DNA of 64,000 nucleotides from Micromonospora nigra (GTDB lineage: Bacteria; Actinomycetota; Actinomycetes; Mycobacteriales; Micromonosporaceae), in the NCBI RefSeq assembly GCF_900091585.1, contig NZ_FMHT01000003.1, forward strand, positions 1,116,001 through 1,180,000. Reading direction: 5' to 3'. Both the position numbers and the translations under genes were made by a program. Within the stretch, counting starts at the first letter, position 1; every line of letters starts with the position of its first letter. Positions 1 to 8,539 of the stretch are shown here, piece after piece. The notes under the pieces were generated by a model. It searched no databases and had not been told where the DNA came from. It saw only the letters and a list, made by a program, of their open reading frames with translations.

Positions 1-182
1 TCGCCGACGGGCCGGGAGTCGGCGGCCCACATGGCGGTGGCCATGACCGCGGCGGCGCAGAACACCGCCACCCAGGACAGCACCGGGGGGCGGGTCGGGC
101 CCTGCCCCCAGCAGGTCACGGCCCCGACCAGGCGGGGCAAGAGACGCTGGTCCAACTGCCGCAGCAGATCGCCGGCGCGCAC
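1..182 (-). CDS. Truncated membrane protein, N-terminal 60 residues
   Basis: A minus-strand reading frame begins at a GTG (182-180) behind a good ribosome site, GACGAGGAG, and is still open at the window edge. The visible 60 residues start VRAGDLLRQLDQRLLPR, an amphipathic segment, followed by a hydrophobic stretch around residues 36-54 that looks like a membrane segment. It lies 43 bp after the rluD-type gene on the same strand and may belong to the same transcription unit. I do not recognise the family. The function is unknown. Confidence 0.6.
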   Translation of the reverse strand, partial: MRAGDLLRQLDQRLLPRLVGAVTCWGQGPTRPPVLSWVAVFCAAAVMATAMWAADSRPVG

Positions 183-225
183 GGGCGGACTCCTCGTCAC
201 CGTCGGGGTCGGACGGGCCGCCGCG

Positions 226-1152
226 CTAGTCGCGGAGGATCTCCAGCGCGCGTCCCAGGTCGTCAGGGTAGTCGCTGACGAAGCGGACCTCGTCCCCCGT
301 TCGGGGGTGCGCGAAGCTCAACTCGCGGGCGTGCAGCCACTGTCGGCCGAGTGTCAACCGGGCCGCCAGGGTGGGGTCCGCGCCGTAGGTGAGGTCGCCC
401 ACGCAGGGATGGCGCAGGGTCGACAGGTGCACCCGGATCTGGTGGGTACGCCCGGTCTCCAGCCGGACGTCCAGCAGGCTCGCGGCGGGGAACGCCTCCA
501 GCGTGTCGTAGTGGGTGATGCTCGGCTTGCCGCCGGAGACCACCGCCCAGCGGTAGTCGTGGTGCGGGTGCCGGTCGATCGGGGCGTCGATGGTGCCGCG
601 CAGCGGGTCGAGGTGGCCCTGCACCACGGCGTGGTAACGCTTCTCCACCTCGCGGTACTTGAAGGCCCGCTTCAACACCGTGTACGCCTGCTCGCTCTTG
701 GCGACCACCATGATCCCGGTGGTGCCCACGTCGAGCCGGTGCACCACGCCCTGCCGCTCGGCGGCACCGCTGGTGGAGATCCGGTGCCCGACCGCCGCCA
801 GGCCGCCGATCACCGTCGGGCCGGTCCAGCCGGGGCTGGGGTGCGCGGCGACGCCGACCGGCTTGTCGACCACCACGATGTCGTCGTCGGCATGGATCAC
901 CCGCAGGCCGGGCACGGCCTGCGGCACCACGGTGGGCGGGGCCACCGGCGCGGGCAGGGTGACCTCGAGCCAGGAACCCGCCTTGACCTTGTGGGAGTTC
1001 GCCCGGGCCGCGCCGTCGACCAGGGCGTCACCGGCGTCGACGAGCGCGGCGGCGGCGGTGCGGGACAACCCGAACAGGCGCGAGACGGCCTGGTCGAGGC
1101 GCATCCCGTCGAGGCCGTCGGGCACCGGCAGGGACCGCTGGTCGCCGCTCAC
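226..1152 (-). CDS. rluD: RluA/RluD-family 23S rRNA pseudouridine synthase
   Basis: A 308-residue RluA-family pseudouridine synthase. An S4-like RNA-binding segment covers roughly residues 10-75 ([16 protein letters not shown]...). It is followed by the catalytic domain with the signature [16 protein letters not shown], whose Asp is the catalytic residue of the family. The enzyme should isomerise uridines in 23S rRNA; the exact site cannot be read from sequence, so rluD is the class name. The GTG start overlaps the lspA stop (GTGA), which implies translational coupling. The lspA-rluA/rluD pairing is common in bacteria. Length matches the family. Confidence 0.9.
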   Translation of the reverse strand: MSGDQRSLPVPDGLDGMRLDQAVSRLFGLSRTAAAALVDAGDALVDGAARANSHKVKAGSWLEVTLPAPVAPPTVVPQAVPGLRVIHADDDIVVVDKPVGVAAHPSPGWTGPTVIGGLAAVGHRISTSGAAERQGVVHRLDVGTTGIMVVAKSEQAYTVLKRAFKYREVEKRYHAVVQGHLDPLRGTIDAPIDRHPHHDYRWAVVSGGKPSITHYDTLEAFPAASLLDVRLETGRTHQIRVHLSTLRHPCVGDLTYGADPTLAARLTLGRQWLHARELSFAHPRTGDEVRFVSDYPDDLGRALEILRD

Positions 1153-1748
1153 GCCGTCTCCTTCTGTCCGGCGGGGTCGTCGACCGGCGAGTCGGCACCG
1201 GACCCGACGCGACCGCCCTCGCGCCGCCGGCCGGTCAGTTCCAGACCGACGGCCAGCACCACACCGCAGAACAGGGCGCTGTCGGCCAGGTTGAACACCG
1301 GGAAGGTCCGGCCGTACGGCTCGAGGACGCTCACCATGTCCACCACGTGGCCGACGAACACGCCGGGGGCGCGGAAGATCCGGTCGGCCAGGTTGCCCAG
1401 CGCACCGCCGAGAACCAGGCCGAGCGAGAGCGCCCAGGGTAGTGACCGCAGGGTCCGGGCCATCCAGACGATCCAGCCGACCACCCCGAGGGTGATCAGC
1501 GGGAAGACCCACGTGTAGTCCGAGCCGAGGCCCCACGCGGCACCACTGTTACGCACCAGCGAGAACCAGACCAGGCCGCCGAGCACCCGCACCGGTTCGC
1601 GGCCCTCCAGGTTGACCAGCGCCAGGTGCTTGGTGAGCAGGTCGAGCGCCAGCAGCAGTGCCGCGATGGTGAACAGGATCGTGACGGCCCGTCCCCGGGA
1701 TCCATCCCGGGTGGCGGGCCCGGCGACGCCGGGCGGTGCTGCGCTCAT
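1149..1748 (-). CDS. lspA: Lipoprotein signal peptidase (signal peptidase II)
   Basis: Signal peptidase II, which cleaves prolipoprotein signal peptides in the membrane after lipid attachment. From the ATG at 1748 it has 199 residues. Four membrane segments are visible. The conserved aspartates sit in GNLADR and in [11 protein letters not shown], matching the two catalytic Asp motifs of the A8 peptidase family. The conserved [11 protein letters not shown] box is present. The ATG follows GGGGAG by only 3 nt. An in-frame GTG at 1784 would add 12 residues and is a real alternative, as the SD spacing is not decisive. The gene lies downstream of the DksA/TraR gene and overlaps the pseudouridine synthase. 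Confidence 0.92.
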   Translation of the reverse strand: MSAAPPGVAGPATRDGSRGRAVTILFTIAALLLALDLLTKHLALVNLEGREPVRVLGGLVWFSLVRNSGAAWGLGSDYTWVFPLITLGVVGWIVWMARTLRSLPWALSLGLVLGGALGNLADRIFRAPGVFVGHVVDMVSVLEPYGRTFPVFNLADSALFCGVVLAVGLELTGRRREGGRVGSGADSPVDDPAGQKETA

Positions 1749-1814
1749 GTGCTCCCCATCGACACTCGCGGCGGTGTGAGACACCGCCCCTTCACGGCCG
1801 CCGGGGAGCGGACC

Positions 1815-2234
1815 TCAGCGCCGCTCCTCCAGCTGCTTGCACGTCACGCAGAGGGTGGCCGACGGGAAGGCGGCGAGCCGCTCCACCGGGATGGGGTTGC
1901 CGCACCGCTCGCACCAGCCGTAACCACCCTCGTCGAGCCGCTCCAACGCGCGCTCGACCTGCGTGATCCGTTCCAGGATGTTGTTGGCGAGAGAGATCTC
2001 CTGCTCCCGCTCGAGCGTCTTGCTGCCGGTGTCGGCCTGGTCGTCCCCGGCCGAGTCGGTCAGCCGGTCGCGCTGCAGCTCGGTGATCTCGCTCAGCGTC
2101 TGATCGTACTCGGCACGCAGTTCGTCTCGCCGCGCCGCCAGGGCCGCCCGGATCTTCTCCGTCTCCGCGGCGCTACGGGTGGCCTTCGCCGCCGGTTTGC
2201 GGCCGGCGGTCCTGGTCTCGGCTGGCTTCGCCAT
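1815..2234 (-). CDS. DksA/TraR-family zinc-finger protein
   Basis: A 139-residue protein. A basic, Ala-rich N-terminus (residues 1-25) leads into a long coiled-coil hairpin (about 25-100). A C-terminal Cys4 zinc finger follows, CERCGNP...CVTCK, as in DksA/TraR proteins that reach into the RNA polymerase secondary channel. A regulatory role at RNA polymerase is inferred from the family. The ATG has GAGGGAG 5 nt upstream, and a good promoter lies about 120 nt upstream (2359-2387). It heads the lspA-rluD unit. In other actinomycetes a gene of this kind also sits beside lspA and divIVA. Confidence 0.88.
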   Translation of the reverse strand: MAKPAETRTAGRKPAAKATRSAAETEKIRAALAARRDELRAEYDQTLSEITELQRDRLTDSAGDDQADTGSKTLEREQEISLANNILERITQVERALERLDEGGYGWCERCGNPIPVERLAAFPSATLCVTCKQLEERR

Positions 2235-2358
2235 CGTCGCTCCCTCGGCCGCGGAGCCGCGGCGGTCCGCGGCACCTGGACAGGGGCCGCCGACATCGGC
2301 CGCCCCAGGTACGAAAAGGGGCGCACGGCGGGCACGCCGTGCACTCCGGAGGTTGGCA

Positions 2359-2387
2359 AGGATACGGAACGTACAGGCGTCCGACAA
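2359..2387 (-). promoter_or_regulatory. Sigma-70-type promoter for the dksA/traR-lspA-rluD unit
   Basis: Minus-strand TTGTCG (2387-2382) and TATCCT (2364-2359) are separated by 17 bp, close to the actinobacterial principal-sigma consensus. Transcription would start near 2352, giving a leader of about 117 nt. Confidence 0.6.
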
Positions 2388-2506
2388 TGTGGCGCACCGC
2401 CGGAGAGCGTCCCGACCCCGAGACCTGCCTTATCGGGGCAAAGGGAACGCTAGCAGATCATCGGGGCTGACCCCGTCGTACTCATCAAAAGCAGAAGGCC
2501 GTAGGC

Positions 2507-2524
2507 CCCCGGCGGCCGCCGGGG
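2507..2524 (-). terminator. Perfect 18-nt palindrome after the DUF167 gene
   Basis: CCCCGGCGGCCGCCGGGG is a perfect palindrome beginning 5 nt after the DUF167 stop codon on the minus strand. There is no clean T-run straight after it. It would be a hairpin-only terminator of the actinobacterial kind, separating the divIVA group from the dksA/traR promoter. This is inference from position and symmetry. Confidence 0.45.
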
Positions 2525-2528
2525 CCGG

Positions 2529-2828
2529 TCACCCGCCGCAACCGTCACGGAGCCGGGCCAGCACCGCCGCCAGCTGCGGACCCGCCGGGTCGACGTGGAA
2601 GAGCTTGTCCCGACTGGCCGCACCGCTCCGCAGGGACACGGCACCGGGCCGCACCCCCAGGGCCTCGGCCAGGGCACGCCGGGCAGCCTCGGTGGCCCGG
2701 CCGTCGACCGCGGGCGCGTTCACCGCGATCACCAGGGCGGGGCCGTTCGGGCCGTCGAAGCGGCCCCCGACCCGGGCCCGGGAGGAACCCGGCTTCACCC
2801 GGACCGCGACGGTGATCGCGTCGTCCAC
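2529..2828 (-). CDS. DUF167 (YggU-like) protein
   Basis: A 99-residue protein with the DUF167/YggU fold. It opens with the typical beta strand ITVAVRVKPGSSRARVGG. It then has the family's VNAPAVDGRATEAARRALAEALG segment, and ends with GAASRDKLFHV. The biochemical function of the family is unknown. The GTG start is 13 bp after the stop of the membrane protein gene upstream, so the two are probably cotranscribed with divIVA. In many bacteria yggU lies in the yggS-yggT neighbourhood, which agrees with this position. Confidence 0.85.
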   Translation of the reverse strand: MDDAITVAVRVKPGSSRARVGGRFDGPNGPALVIAVNAPAVDGRATEAARRALAEALGVRPGAVSLRSGAASRDKLFHVDPAGPQLAAVLARLRDGCGG

Positions 2829-2841
2829 CGGCGGGCCAGGC

Positions 2842-3468
2842 TCAGGAACGGCCGGCGTCGGCGAGCAGGGCGGTGGCCGGCGCGCAGTGGGCGCAGGGGG
2901 TGAAACCCAGTTCGACAGCCTCGGCGACCGGCAGCGCCTCCTGGGCGCGCCCGACGAGATGCGGGCAGGAGGCCAGGTGGAAACGGGGCCGACCGTCGAC
3001 CACCACGACCTCGACGGGCAGGTTCGCCAGCCGTGCCACCTCGGTGGTGGTGACGAGTTGGGCGGCCGGTTCGTCGTCACCCACGCCCACAGGGTCCGCG
3101 CTGACGGCAGACGGGTCCTCGCCCGGTGCCACAGCCGGGGAACCGGGAGGACCGGTCACCGGTGACCCAGGTGGTTGCCGCCACCCGGAGTCGCCGGTCT
3201 CGACCGTCGAAGGAACGTGCTGGGCCGGGATGCCCGGCCCGGTCGCCGCAGACGCCGGTCGGTCACCGGCACCGCGCCCCCGCGGAAAGGACTCGGCGCC
3301 GGACGCCGCCCGGACCGCAGCCGCCTGGCGGGCGCCCACGACCAATGCGACGGCCGCCAGCAGGCTGGCCGCGATGGAGACCACCAGCAGGCCGCTGGAG
3401 CCCTCGGCCAGGCCGAGGACCAGCAACACCACCGCGACGAGGATGAGCAGGATGCTCGCGACGATCAC
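2842..3468 (-). CDS. Membrane protein with C-terminal Cys/His domain, function unknown
   Basis: A 208-residue protein with GTG start and a near-ideal Shine-Dalgarno (GGAGGTGAGCC). Two hydrophobic helices (about residues 3-20 and 26-44) look like a membrane hairpin. A Pro/Gly/Ala-rich linker follows to about residue 135. The C-terminal domain has the spacing FHLASCPHL...GFTPCAHC, suggesting bound metal or a redox centre. It is reminiscent of small metal-binding repeats seen in other actinobacterial proteins, but I cannot name the family. It sits between divIVA and the DUF167 gene. Confidence 0.75.
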   Translation of the reverse strand: MIVASILLILVAVVLLVLGLAEGSSGLLVVSIAASLLAAVALVVGARQAAAVRAASGAESFPRGRGAGDRPASAATGPGIPAQHVPSTVETGDSGWRQPPGSPVTGPPGSPAVAPGEDPSAVSADPVGVGDDEPAAQLVTTTEVARLANLPVEVVVVDGRPRFHLASCPHLVGRAQEALPVAEAVELGFTPCAHCAPATALLADAGRS

Positions 3469-3542
3469 GGCTCACCTCCGCCTGGTCGTGTCGAAGAGGC
3501 GAGTCGGCGACCGGCGCGGCTGCGACGGTCGCCGACCGGAGA

Positions 3543-4337
3543 TCAGCGACCGGCTTCGAGCGCTCCGGAGCGACCGCCGCCGTAGGAACCGGCGAGGCCG
3601 GCAGCGGCGAGCCCGTTGCCACCCCGACCGCCCTCGCCCCGGGTCAGCTCGGCCTCCAGGCCCTGGCCACGCCCGTCGAGGTCCCGAAGCTGGCTCTCCA
3701 GGTAGGCCTTGAGACGGGTGCGGTACTCCCGCTCGAACTGCTTGAGCTCCTCGATGTGCTTCTGCAGCGCGGTGCGCTTGGCGTCCAGGCCGCCCATGGC
3801 CTCCTGGTGCCGCTGGCGCGCGTCCCGCTCGAGGGCGTCGGCCTTGGCCCGCGCCTCACGGGTGACCTCCTCGGCCTTGGAACGGGCCTCGGAGAGCAGC
3901 TGGTCGGCCTCGCGGCGGGCGTCGGAGACGTGGTCGTCGGCAGTGCGCTGGGCCATCATCAGCACCCGCAGCGCCTGCTGCTCGCCATCACCGCCCGGCA
4001 CCGGACCACCGGTGGTGCGGACCTGCTCCAGCTCCGCCTGCATGGCGCGGGCGGCCTGCTCGGCGGCGGCCTTGTCGCGCTGCACCCGGTCGAGCTGGGC
4101 CTTGACCTCGTTGAGTTCGGCCGCGAGGCGGGCGTCGCCCCCCGGACCGGCGGGAGCGCCGCCCCGGCCGCCGCGCTCCACCTGGGCACGCAGCTCGTTG
4201 TTCTCCTCGATCAGACGGGCGAGTTCGCGCTCGACCTCGTCCAGGAAGGCGTCGACCTCCTCCTCGTCGTAGCCCCGCTTGCCGATCGGCGGCTTCTTGA
4301 AGGCGACGTTGTGGACGTCGGCCGGGGTCAGCGGCAT
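3543..4337 (-). CDS. divIVA: DivIVA/Wag31 polar growth scaffold
   Basis: A 264-residue DivIVA homologue. The N-terminal lipid-binding module contains [30 protein letters not shown] split across residues 6-35. Coiled coil runs about 35-65 and 75-115, then a long charged coiled coil about 130-235. A Gly-rich tail ends the protein. DivIVA recognises negatively curved membrane and organises polar or apical wall growth in actinomycetes. ATG at 4337 follows CGAGGAG and fits the conserved [10 protein letters not shown] start. It closes the canonical sepF-yggT-divIVA trio. Confidence 0.95.
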   Translation of the reverse strand: MPLTPADVHNVAFKKPPIGKRGYDEEEVDAFLDEVERELARLIEENNELRAQVERGGRGGAPAGPGGDARLAAELNEVKAQLDRVQRDKAAAEQAARAMQAELEQVRTTGGPVPGGDGEQQALRVLMMAQRTADDHVSDARREADQLLSEARSKAEEVTREARAKADALERDARQRHQEAMGGLDAKRTALQKHIEELKQFEREYRTRLKAYLESQLRDLDGRGQGLEAELTRGEGGRGGNGLAAAGLAGSYGGGRSGALEAGR

Positions 4338-4381
4338 CGAAACTCCTCGGGTCAGTTGCGGCCGCGATAGCGCGTCGGTCA

Positions 4382-4687
4382 TCAGGCGGTCCTGATGATC
4401 GCCGGCTCTAACACAAACCTCATCAGCACGAACAGGATAACCAGGAGCACAAGGGAGGCCAGGTCGATGCTCACGGTACCAATTCGCAGCGGAGGGATCA
4501 CACGCCTCAACGCCCAGAGAGGGGGATCAGTGACGCTCCACACGGATTCCAGTCCGGCCGACGCTCCGCGGCCAGGTTGCCAGCGTCGGCCGTACTGGAG
4601 AACAGCGCTGAGGACGAACCGGGCCAGAAGAAGGATCAGGAAGACATACAGGATCAGGTAGAGCACCTGGAGCACGATCGACAACAC
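4382..4687 (-). CDS. YggT-family integral membrane protein
   Basis: A protein of about 101 residues with two hydrophobic blocks (N-terminal [19 protein letters not shown] and C-terminal [14 protein letters not shown]) flanking the conserved loop [14 protein letters not shown]. This is the YggT layout. The start is uncertain. I chose GTG at 4687; a TTG at 4720 overlapping the sepF stop would add 11 residues. It is a standard neighbour of sepF and divIVA, and a role in membrane or division-site processes is inferred from that context only. Confidence 0.85.
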   Translation of the reverse strand: MLSIVLQVLYLILYVFLILLLARFVLSAVLQYGRRWQPGRGASAGLESVWSVTDPPLWALRRVIPPLRIGTVSIDLASLVLLVILFVLMRFVLEPAIIRTA

Positions 4688-4716
4688 GGTAAGCGACGTC
4701 CCTCGGGTCGGGCGGG

Positions 4717-5406
4717 TCAACTCAGGCTGAAGAAACCGCCCTCAGCGATCTTGGCCTTGTCCTCAGCGGTGACCTGGACGTTTGCTGGTGAGAGCAGGAA
4801 CACCCGGTTGGTCACGCGCTCGATCGTACCGCGCAGCCCGAACGCCAGACCGGCGGCGAAGTCCACCAGACGGCGGGCGTCCGCCTCATCCATCTCGGTG
4901 AGATTGATGATCACAGGGACACCGTCGCGGAAATGCTCGCCGATGGTGCGCGCCTCCCGGTAGGTGGTCGGGTGCAGCGTGGTGATCTGATAACGCTGCT
5001 CCTCCTCGGGCATCACCCGCTCGCGGGGCTGGACCTGCGGAGCCAGGGCGAGATTGTCCCGCGTGTGGTAGGTCAGCGCGCCCGACGTCTCACCCGAGGA
5101 CCGGGTGATCGACCGGACGCTGGACCGCTCGGGCCGCTCCGGGCGCTCGGGCTCCGCCCGCTCGGACTCGACGGTCCGACCACTCGACCGCTCGCCCAGA
5201 CGACCACGGTCGCCGAGCCGCGACCGGGGAGCCGGCGCCTCGTCGGCGTCGTCCTCCTCCTCGTCGGCGAACTCCTCGGCGTACCGACTCTGCCGGTACC
5301 GCGACTCCCGGTAGCCGCCCTTGTCGTAGCCGCCGTCGTCGTAGGCCCGCTCGTCGTCCTCCTCGACCAGGCCGAGCCAGACCCCCGCCTTGCGCAGTGC
5401 ACCCAT
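4717..5406 (-). CDS. sepF: SepF cell division protein
   Basis: A 229-residue SepF. The N-terminus [15 protein letters not shown] is the amphipathic membrane anchor. A long acidic and then Arg/Glu/Pro-rich linker follows (about 15-130). The C-terminal SepF domain contains [19 protein letters not shown] and ends EGGFFSLS. SepF tethers FtsZ to the membrane and is the main such anchor in actinobacteria, which lack FtsA. ATG at 5406 is chosen because the anchor helix begins there; GGAAGGG lies upstream. The 194-bp gap to yggS has an unusually AT-rich patch (5562-5588) that probably holds a promoter, though I could not fit clean boxes. Confidence 0.94.
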   Translation of the reverse strand: MGALRKAGVWLGLVEEDDERAYDDGGYDKGGYRESRYRQSRYAEEFADEEEDDADEAPAPRSRLGDRGRLGERSSGRTVESERAEPERPERPERSSVRSITRSSGETSGALTYHTRDNLALAPQVQPRERVMPEEEQRYQITTLHPTTYREARTIGEHFRDGVPVIINLTEMDEADARRLVDFAAGLAFGLRGTIERVTNRVFLLSPANVQVTAEDKAKIAEGGFFSLS

Positions 5407-5600
5407 CCCGCGCCCTTCCCGTCCGCCGTGCGGCACACGCCCCCGATGCGTGTCGCCTGTCGCGAGTAGGCTTTTCCTGCCCACCGGACCGGACCGGCAA
5501 TCCCCTGGCGCACGATTCGCGTCGCACACCACGACCCCCGACGAGGGGATACCGGTTCCTCAAAACAACACTGATGTAATTTGCTTCTCCCGCGGCCAGG

Positions 5601-6347
5601 CTACCGCAGCGTGGGACGCATTCCGAGCAACGCGCTGCCGACGCGGACATGTGTCGCACCGAACCGGATGGCGACCTCCAGGTCGCCGCTCATTCCGGCG
5701 GACAGCGCGGTCGCCGCCGGATGGACGGCACGCACGGCCGTCGCGATCTCGGCGAGCCGGGCGAACGCGCGCTCCGGTTCCCAGCCCAGCGGAGCGACCG
5801 CCATCAGCCCGGTCAACCGCAGCGCGGCCGTGCCGGCCACCGCGTCGGTGACCGGGCCGAGCCCGGTGTCCGGGTCGGCCGAGTCCGGCACCGCGCCACC
5901 CCGCGCCGGGTCGCCGTCGATGCTGACCTGCACCAGCACGTCCAGCGGCCGGTCCCGGCCGCTGGCCGAGGCCGCGTCCAGGGCCCGGGCCAGCCGGACG
6001 CTGTCGACCGAGTGAACCACGTCGGCGTAGCGGACCACCGATCTGGCCTTGTTGCGCTGCAACTGGCCGACGAAGTGCCACCGGGGACTGACGCCCGCGG
6101 CGGCGACCTCGGCGGCCTTGCCGGCCGCCTCCTGGTCGCGGTTCTCCCCCACGTCGGCGACACCCAGCCCGGCCAGGGCCACCACGTCGCTGGCCGGGTA
6201 CGTCTTGGTCACCGCGATCATCGTGACCTCGGCGCGGTCCCGGTCCGCCGCCGCGCAGGCGTCGGCGATCCTGGACCTGACCCGGGCCAGACCGGCCGCG
6301 AGTTCGGCCCGCCGGTCGGGGCGGACAGTGGAGGGGCTGTCGACCAT
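5601..6347 (-). CDS. yggS: YggS/PLPBP pyridoxal-phosphate homeostasis protein
   Basis: A 248-residue member of the YggS/PLPBP family, an alanine-racemase-like TIM barrel without known catalysis. It carries PLP on the Lys of VTMIAVTKTYP (about residue 48). Other family marks are GENRDQEA, WHFVGQLQRNKAR, LTGLMAVAP, and the C-terminal SAGMSGDLEVAIRFGATHVRVGSAL split over about 215-240. It begins 8 bp after the ftsZ stop. In many actinomycetes a pgeF gene intervenes; here it does not. Confidence 0.94.
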   Translation of the reverse strand: MVDSPSTVRPDRRAELAAGLARVRSRIADACAAADRDRAEVTMIAVTKTYPASDVVALAGLGVADVGENRDQEAAGKAAEVAAAGVSPRWHFVGQLQRNKARSVVRYADVVHSVDSVRLARALDAASASGRDRPLDVLVQVSIDGDPARGGAVPDSADPDTGLGPVTDAVAGTAALRLTGLMAVAPLGWEPERAFARLAEIATAVRAVHPAATALSAGMSGDLEVAIRFGATHVRVGSALLGMRPTLR

Positions 6348-6355
6348 GGAGGCGC

Positions 6356-7471
6356 TCAGGATCCGTTCTTGAGGAAGTCGGGCACGTCCACGTCGTCGAA
6401 GAGCACGCGGCGCGGGGACTGCTGCGGGGCGGGCGGGGTGGCCGGCGGCGCCACCGGGACGCTGGGCTGCGCCGGCTGATTCTGGTTGGTCTTGCGGGCC
6501 GGCTCCGCGGCCTTGTACGCCGGGGCACCCCCGTCGAAGCCCGCCGCGATCACGGTCACCCGCACCTCGTCGCCGAGCGCGTCGTCGATGACCGCGCCGA
6601 AGATGATGTTCGCATCCGGGTGGGCCGCGTCGGTGACCAGCTGCGCCGCGTCGTTGATCTCGAACAGGCCCAGGTCGGAGCCGCCGGCGATGGACAGCAA
6701 CACGCCCCGCGCGCCGTCCATGCTCTGCTCCAGCAGCGGGCTGGAGATGGCCGCCTCGGCCGCCTCGACCGCGCGGTTCTCACCACGGGCGCTGCCGATG
6801 CCCATCAGCGCGCTGCCGGCGCCGCTCATGACGCTCTTGACGTCGGCGAAGTCCAGGTTGATCAGACCCGGGGTGGTGATCAGGTCGGTGATGCCCTGGA
6901 CACCGGAGAGAAGCACCTGGTCGGCGGTGCGGAACGCGTCCATCATGGAGATGTTGCGGTCGCCCAGCGCGAGCAGCCGGTCGTTCGGGATGACGATGAG
7001 GGTGTCGCACTGGTTGCGCAGCTCGTCTATCCCCGCCTCGGCCTGCACCTGGCGGCGCTTGCCCTCGAAGGAGAACGGTCGGGTCACCACACCGATGGTG
7101 AGCGCGCCGAGCTTACGGGCGATGTTCGCCACCACGGGCGCGCCGCCGGTGCCGGTGCCGCCGCCCTCGCCGCAGGTCACGAAGACCATGTCGGCGCCCT
7201 TGAGCACCTCCTCGATCTCGTCGCGGTGGTCCTCGGCGGCGTTCTTGCCGACGTCGGGGTTGGCACCCGCGCCCAGCCCCCGGGTCAGCTCGCGGCCGAC
7301 GTCGAGCTTGACGTCGGCGTCGCTCATCAGCAACGCCTGCGCGTCGGTGTTGATCGCGATGAACTCGACGCCCTTGAGCCCAACCTCGATCATCCGGTTG
7401 ACGGCGTTGACGCCGCCGCCCCCGATGCCGACGACCTTGATGACCGCCAGATAGTTGTGCGGAGGTGTCAT
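6356..7471 (-). CDS. ftsZ: FtsZ, tubulin-like division GTPase
   Basis: A 371-residue FtsZ. It has the GTPase start [13 protein letters not shown], the tubulin signature GGGTGTG at residues 104-110, and the T7 region [12 protein letters not shown] disordered linker rich in Pro/Gln leads to the conserved C-terminal peptide [13 protein letters not shown], which binds SepF and other partners. FtsZ polymerises into the Z-ring that directs septation. The ATG at 7471 follows AAAGGACCGGAG. The gene has its own promoter in the 252-bp gap behind ftsQ (7580-7608). It is followed closely by yggS. Confidence 0.97.
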   Translation of the reverse strand: MTPPHNYLAVIKVVGIGGGGVNAVNRMIEVGLKGVEFIAINTDAQALLMSDADVKLDVGRELTRGLGAGANPDVGKNAAEDHRDEIEEVLKGADMVFVTCGEGGGTGTGGAPVVANIARKLGALTIGVVTRPFSFEGKRRQVQAEAGIDELRNQCDTLIVIPNDRLLALGDRNISMMDAFRTADQVLLSGVQGITDLITTPGLINLDFADVKSVMSGAGSALMGIGSARGENRAVEAAEAAISSPLLEQSMDGARGVLLSIAGGSDLGLFEINDAAQLVTDAAHPDANIIFGAVIDDALGDEVRVTVIAAGFDGGAPAYKAAEPARKTNQNQPAQPSVPVAPPATPPAPQQSPRRVLFDDVDVPDFLKNGS

Positions 7472-7578
7472 CTCCGGTCCTTTCCCTTCGAGATTGGCTA
7501 CTCCCCGACCCGGTACGGCGTGGCCGGACCGGCGGTCGACGACAGCTGTCACCAGCGGGGCCGCGAGGCAAACCCTCA

Positions 7579-7608
7579 CCCTCTACTAGAGGGTTACGGT
7601 TATGTCAA
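7579..7608 (-). promoter_or_regulatory. ftsZ promoter with overlapping inverted repeats
   Basis: On the minus strand TTGACA (7608-7603) and TAGAGG (7585-7580) are 17 bp apart, a strong principal-sigma promoter about 100 nt before ftsZ. The -10 sits inside the inverted repeat CCCTCTACTAGAGGG (7579-7593). A second, overlapping repeat pairs AACCCTC (7571-7577) with GAGGGTT (7589-7595). The symmetry could be a repressor site or an initial hairpin in the transcript. Confidence 0.65.
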
Positions 7609-7723
7609 CCACCGATCCCCTTCGGGGCAACGTAAGCGCACCTGAGCGATGAGCCAAGGACCTGCCCGGCGTGTCGCCCACCGAGCGGAACAGGTCACGT
7701 CCGCGCCACCGCTGAGCCGCCAC

Positions 7724-8539
7724 TCATCGGAAGGTCACCACGTCGGGGGCGCTGACGTCGATCCGGGCGGCATCCCGACCGAGCAGCGCGGTGGCCACCC
7801 GCGCCTTCTCGGCGCCCCGGGTCGCGTCCCCCCAGAAGACCGTACGGTCGTCGCGCAGCCGCACGCTGATCCGGGCCAGGCTCTCGACGGTCACGTCCAC
7901 CAACTCCCCCCGCAGTTGCGGGGTGAGCGCGCCGAGCACCTCCAGCCCGGCGAGGGTGCCCGGATCCTGCGGCCCCGGCGCGGCGACCCGCAGCACGGGC
8001 AACGCCGCCGGCCGCTGCGGCACCGTCCGGAAGGCCACGCCGGCGGCGTCCACCAGCACGAACCGCTCCCCGCGCGGCACCGCCGCCACGGCGGTGCGCT
8101 CGGTCACCCGCACCACCAGCGTGTCCGGCCACTCCCGGGTCACCGAGGCCCGCTCCACCGGAGCCAGCGCCCCCACCCGGCGGGCCGTCTCGGCCAGGTC
8201 GATCCGGGCGAGTGGAGCCCCGTCGGGCACCCCCGCCGCGTCCCGGACCTGCACCCGGGTCACCAGTTCGGCACCCTCCACCCGTACCTCGCGCACCCCG
8301 AACAGCCCGGTGCCCAGCAGCGTCCAGGCGACCAGCCCGGCCACCGCGAGCAGCCCGCCGGCCACCGCCCACGGCAGCGCCGCGCGCATCCGGCGCTGCC
8401 GTGCCCGGGCCATGAACCGGCGGGTCGAGGCGGGCACCGCGTCGCTGCCGGCCCGCACCAGCTGCCAGCGGCGCACCGGCCCGCGCCGGCCGGAGCCGTC
8501 CGCGCCGCTGGTGCGGCCACGTGCCGGGCCGGGACTCAT
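7724..8539 (-). CDS. ftsQ: FtsQ/DivIB divisome membrane protein
   Basis: A 271-residue bitopic protein. A basic cytoplasmic N-terminus covers residues 1-50. One transmembrane helix follows (about 53-74, ALPWAVAGGLLAVAGLVAW). Then comes a POTRA domain (about 78-150) starting FGVREVRVEGAELV, and a beta domain ending APDVVTFR. FtsQ links early and late divisome proteins. ATG overlaps the murC stop (ATGA). The following 252 bp carry the ftsZ promoter. Confidence 0.93.
   Translation of the reverse strand: MSPGPARGRTSGADGSGRRGPVRRWQLVRAGSDAVPASTRRFMARARQRRMRAALPWAVAGGLLAVAGLVAWTLLGTGLFGVREVRVEGAELVTRVQVRDAAGVPDGAPLARIDLAETARRVGALAPVERASVTREWPDTLVVRVTERTAVAAVPRGERFVLVDAAGVAFRTVPQRPAALPVLRVAAPGPQDPGTLAGLEVLGALTPQLRGELVDVTVESLARISVRLRDDRTVFWGDATRGAEKARVATALLGRDAARIDVSAPDVVTFR

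Noticed and set aside
7571..7595. Transcription terminator between ftsQ and ftsZ
   Set aside because: The stems are short and overlap a -10 with a good -35 at 17 bp; there is no T-run. A promoter is the better reading.
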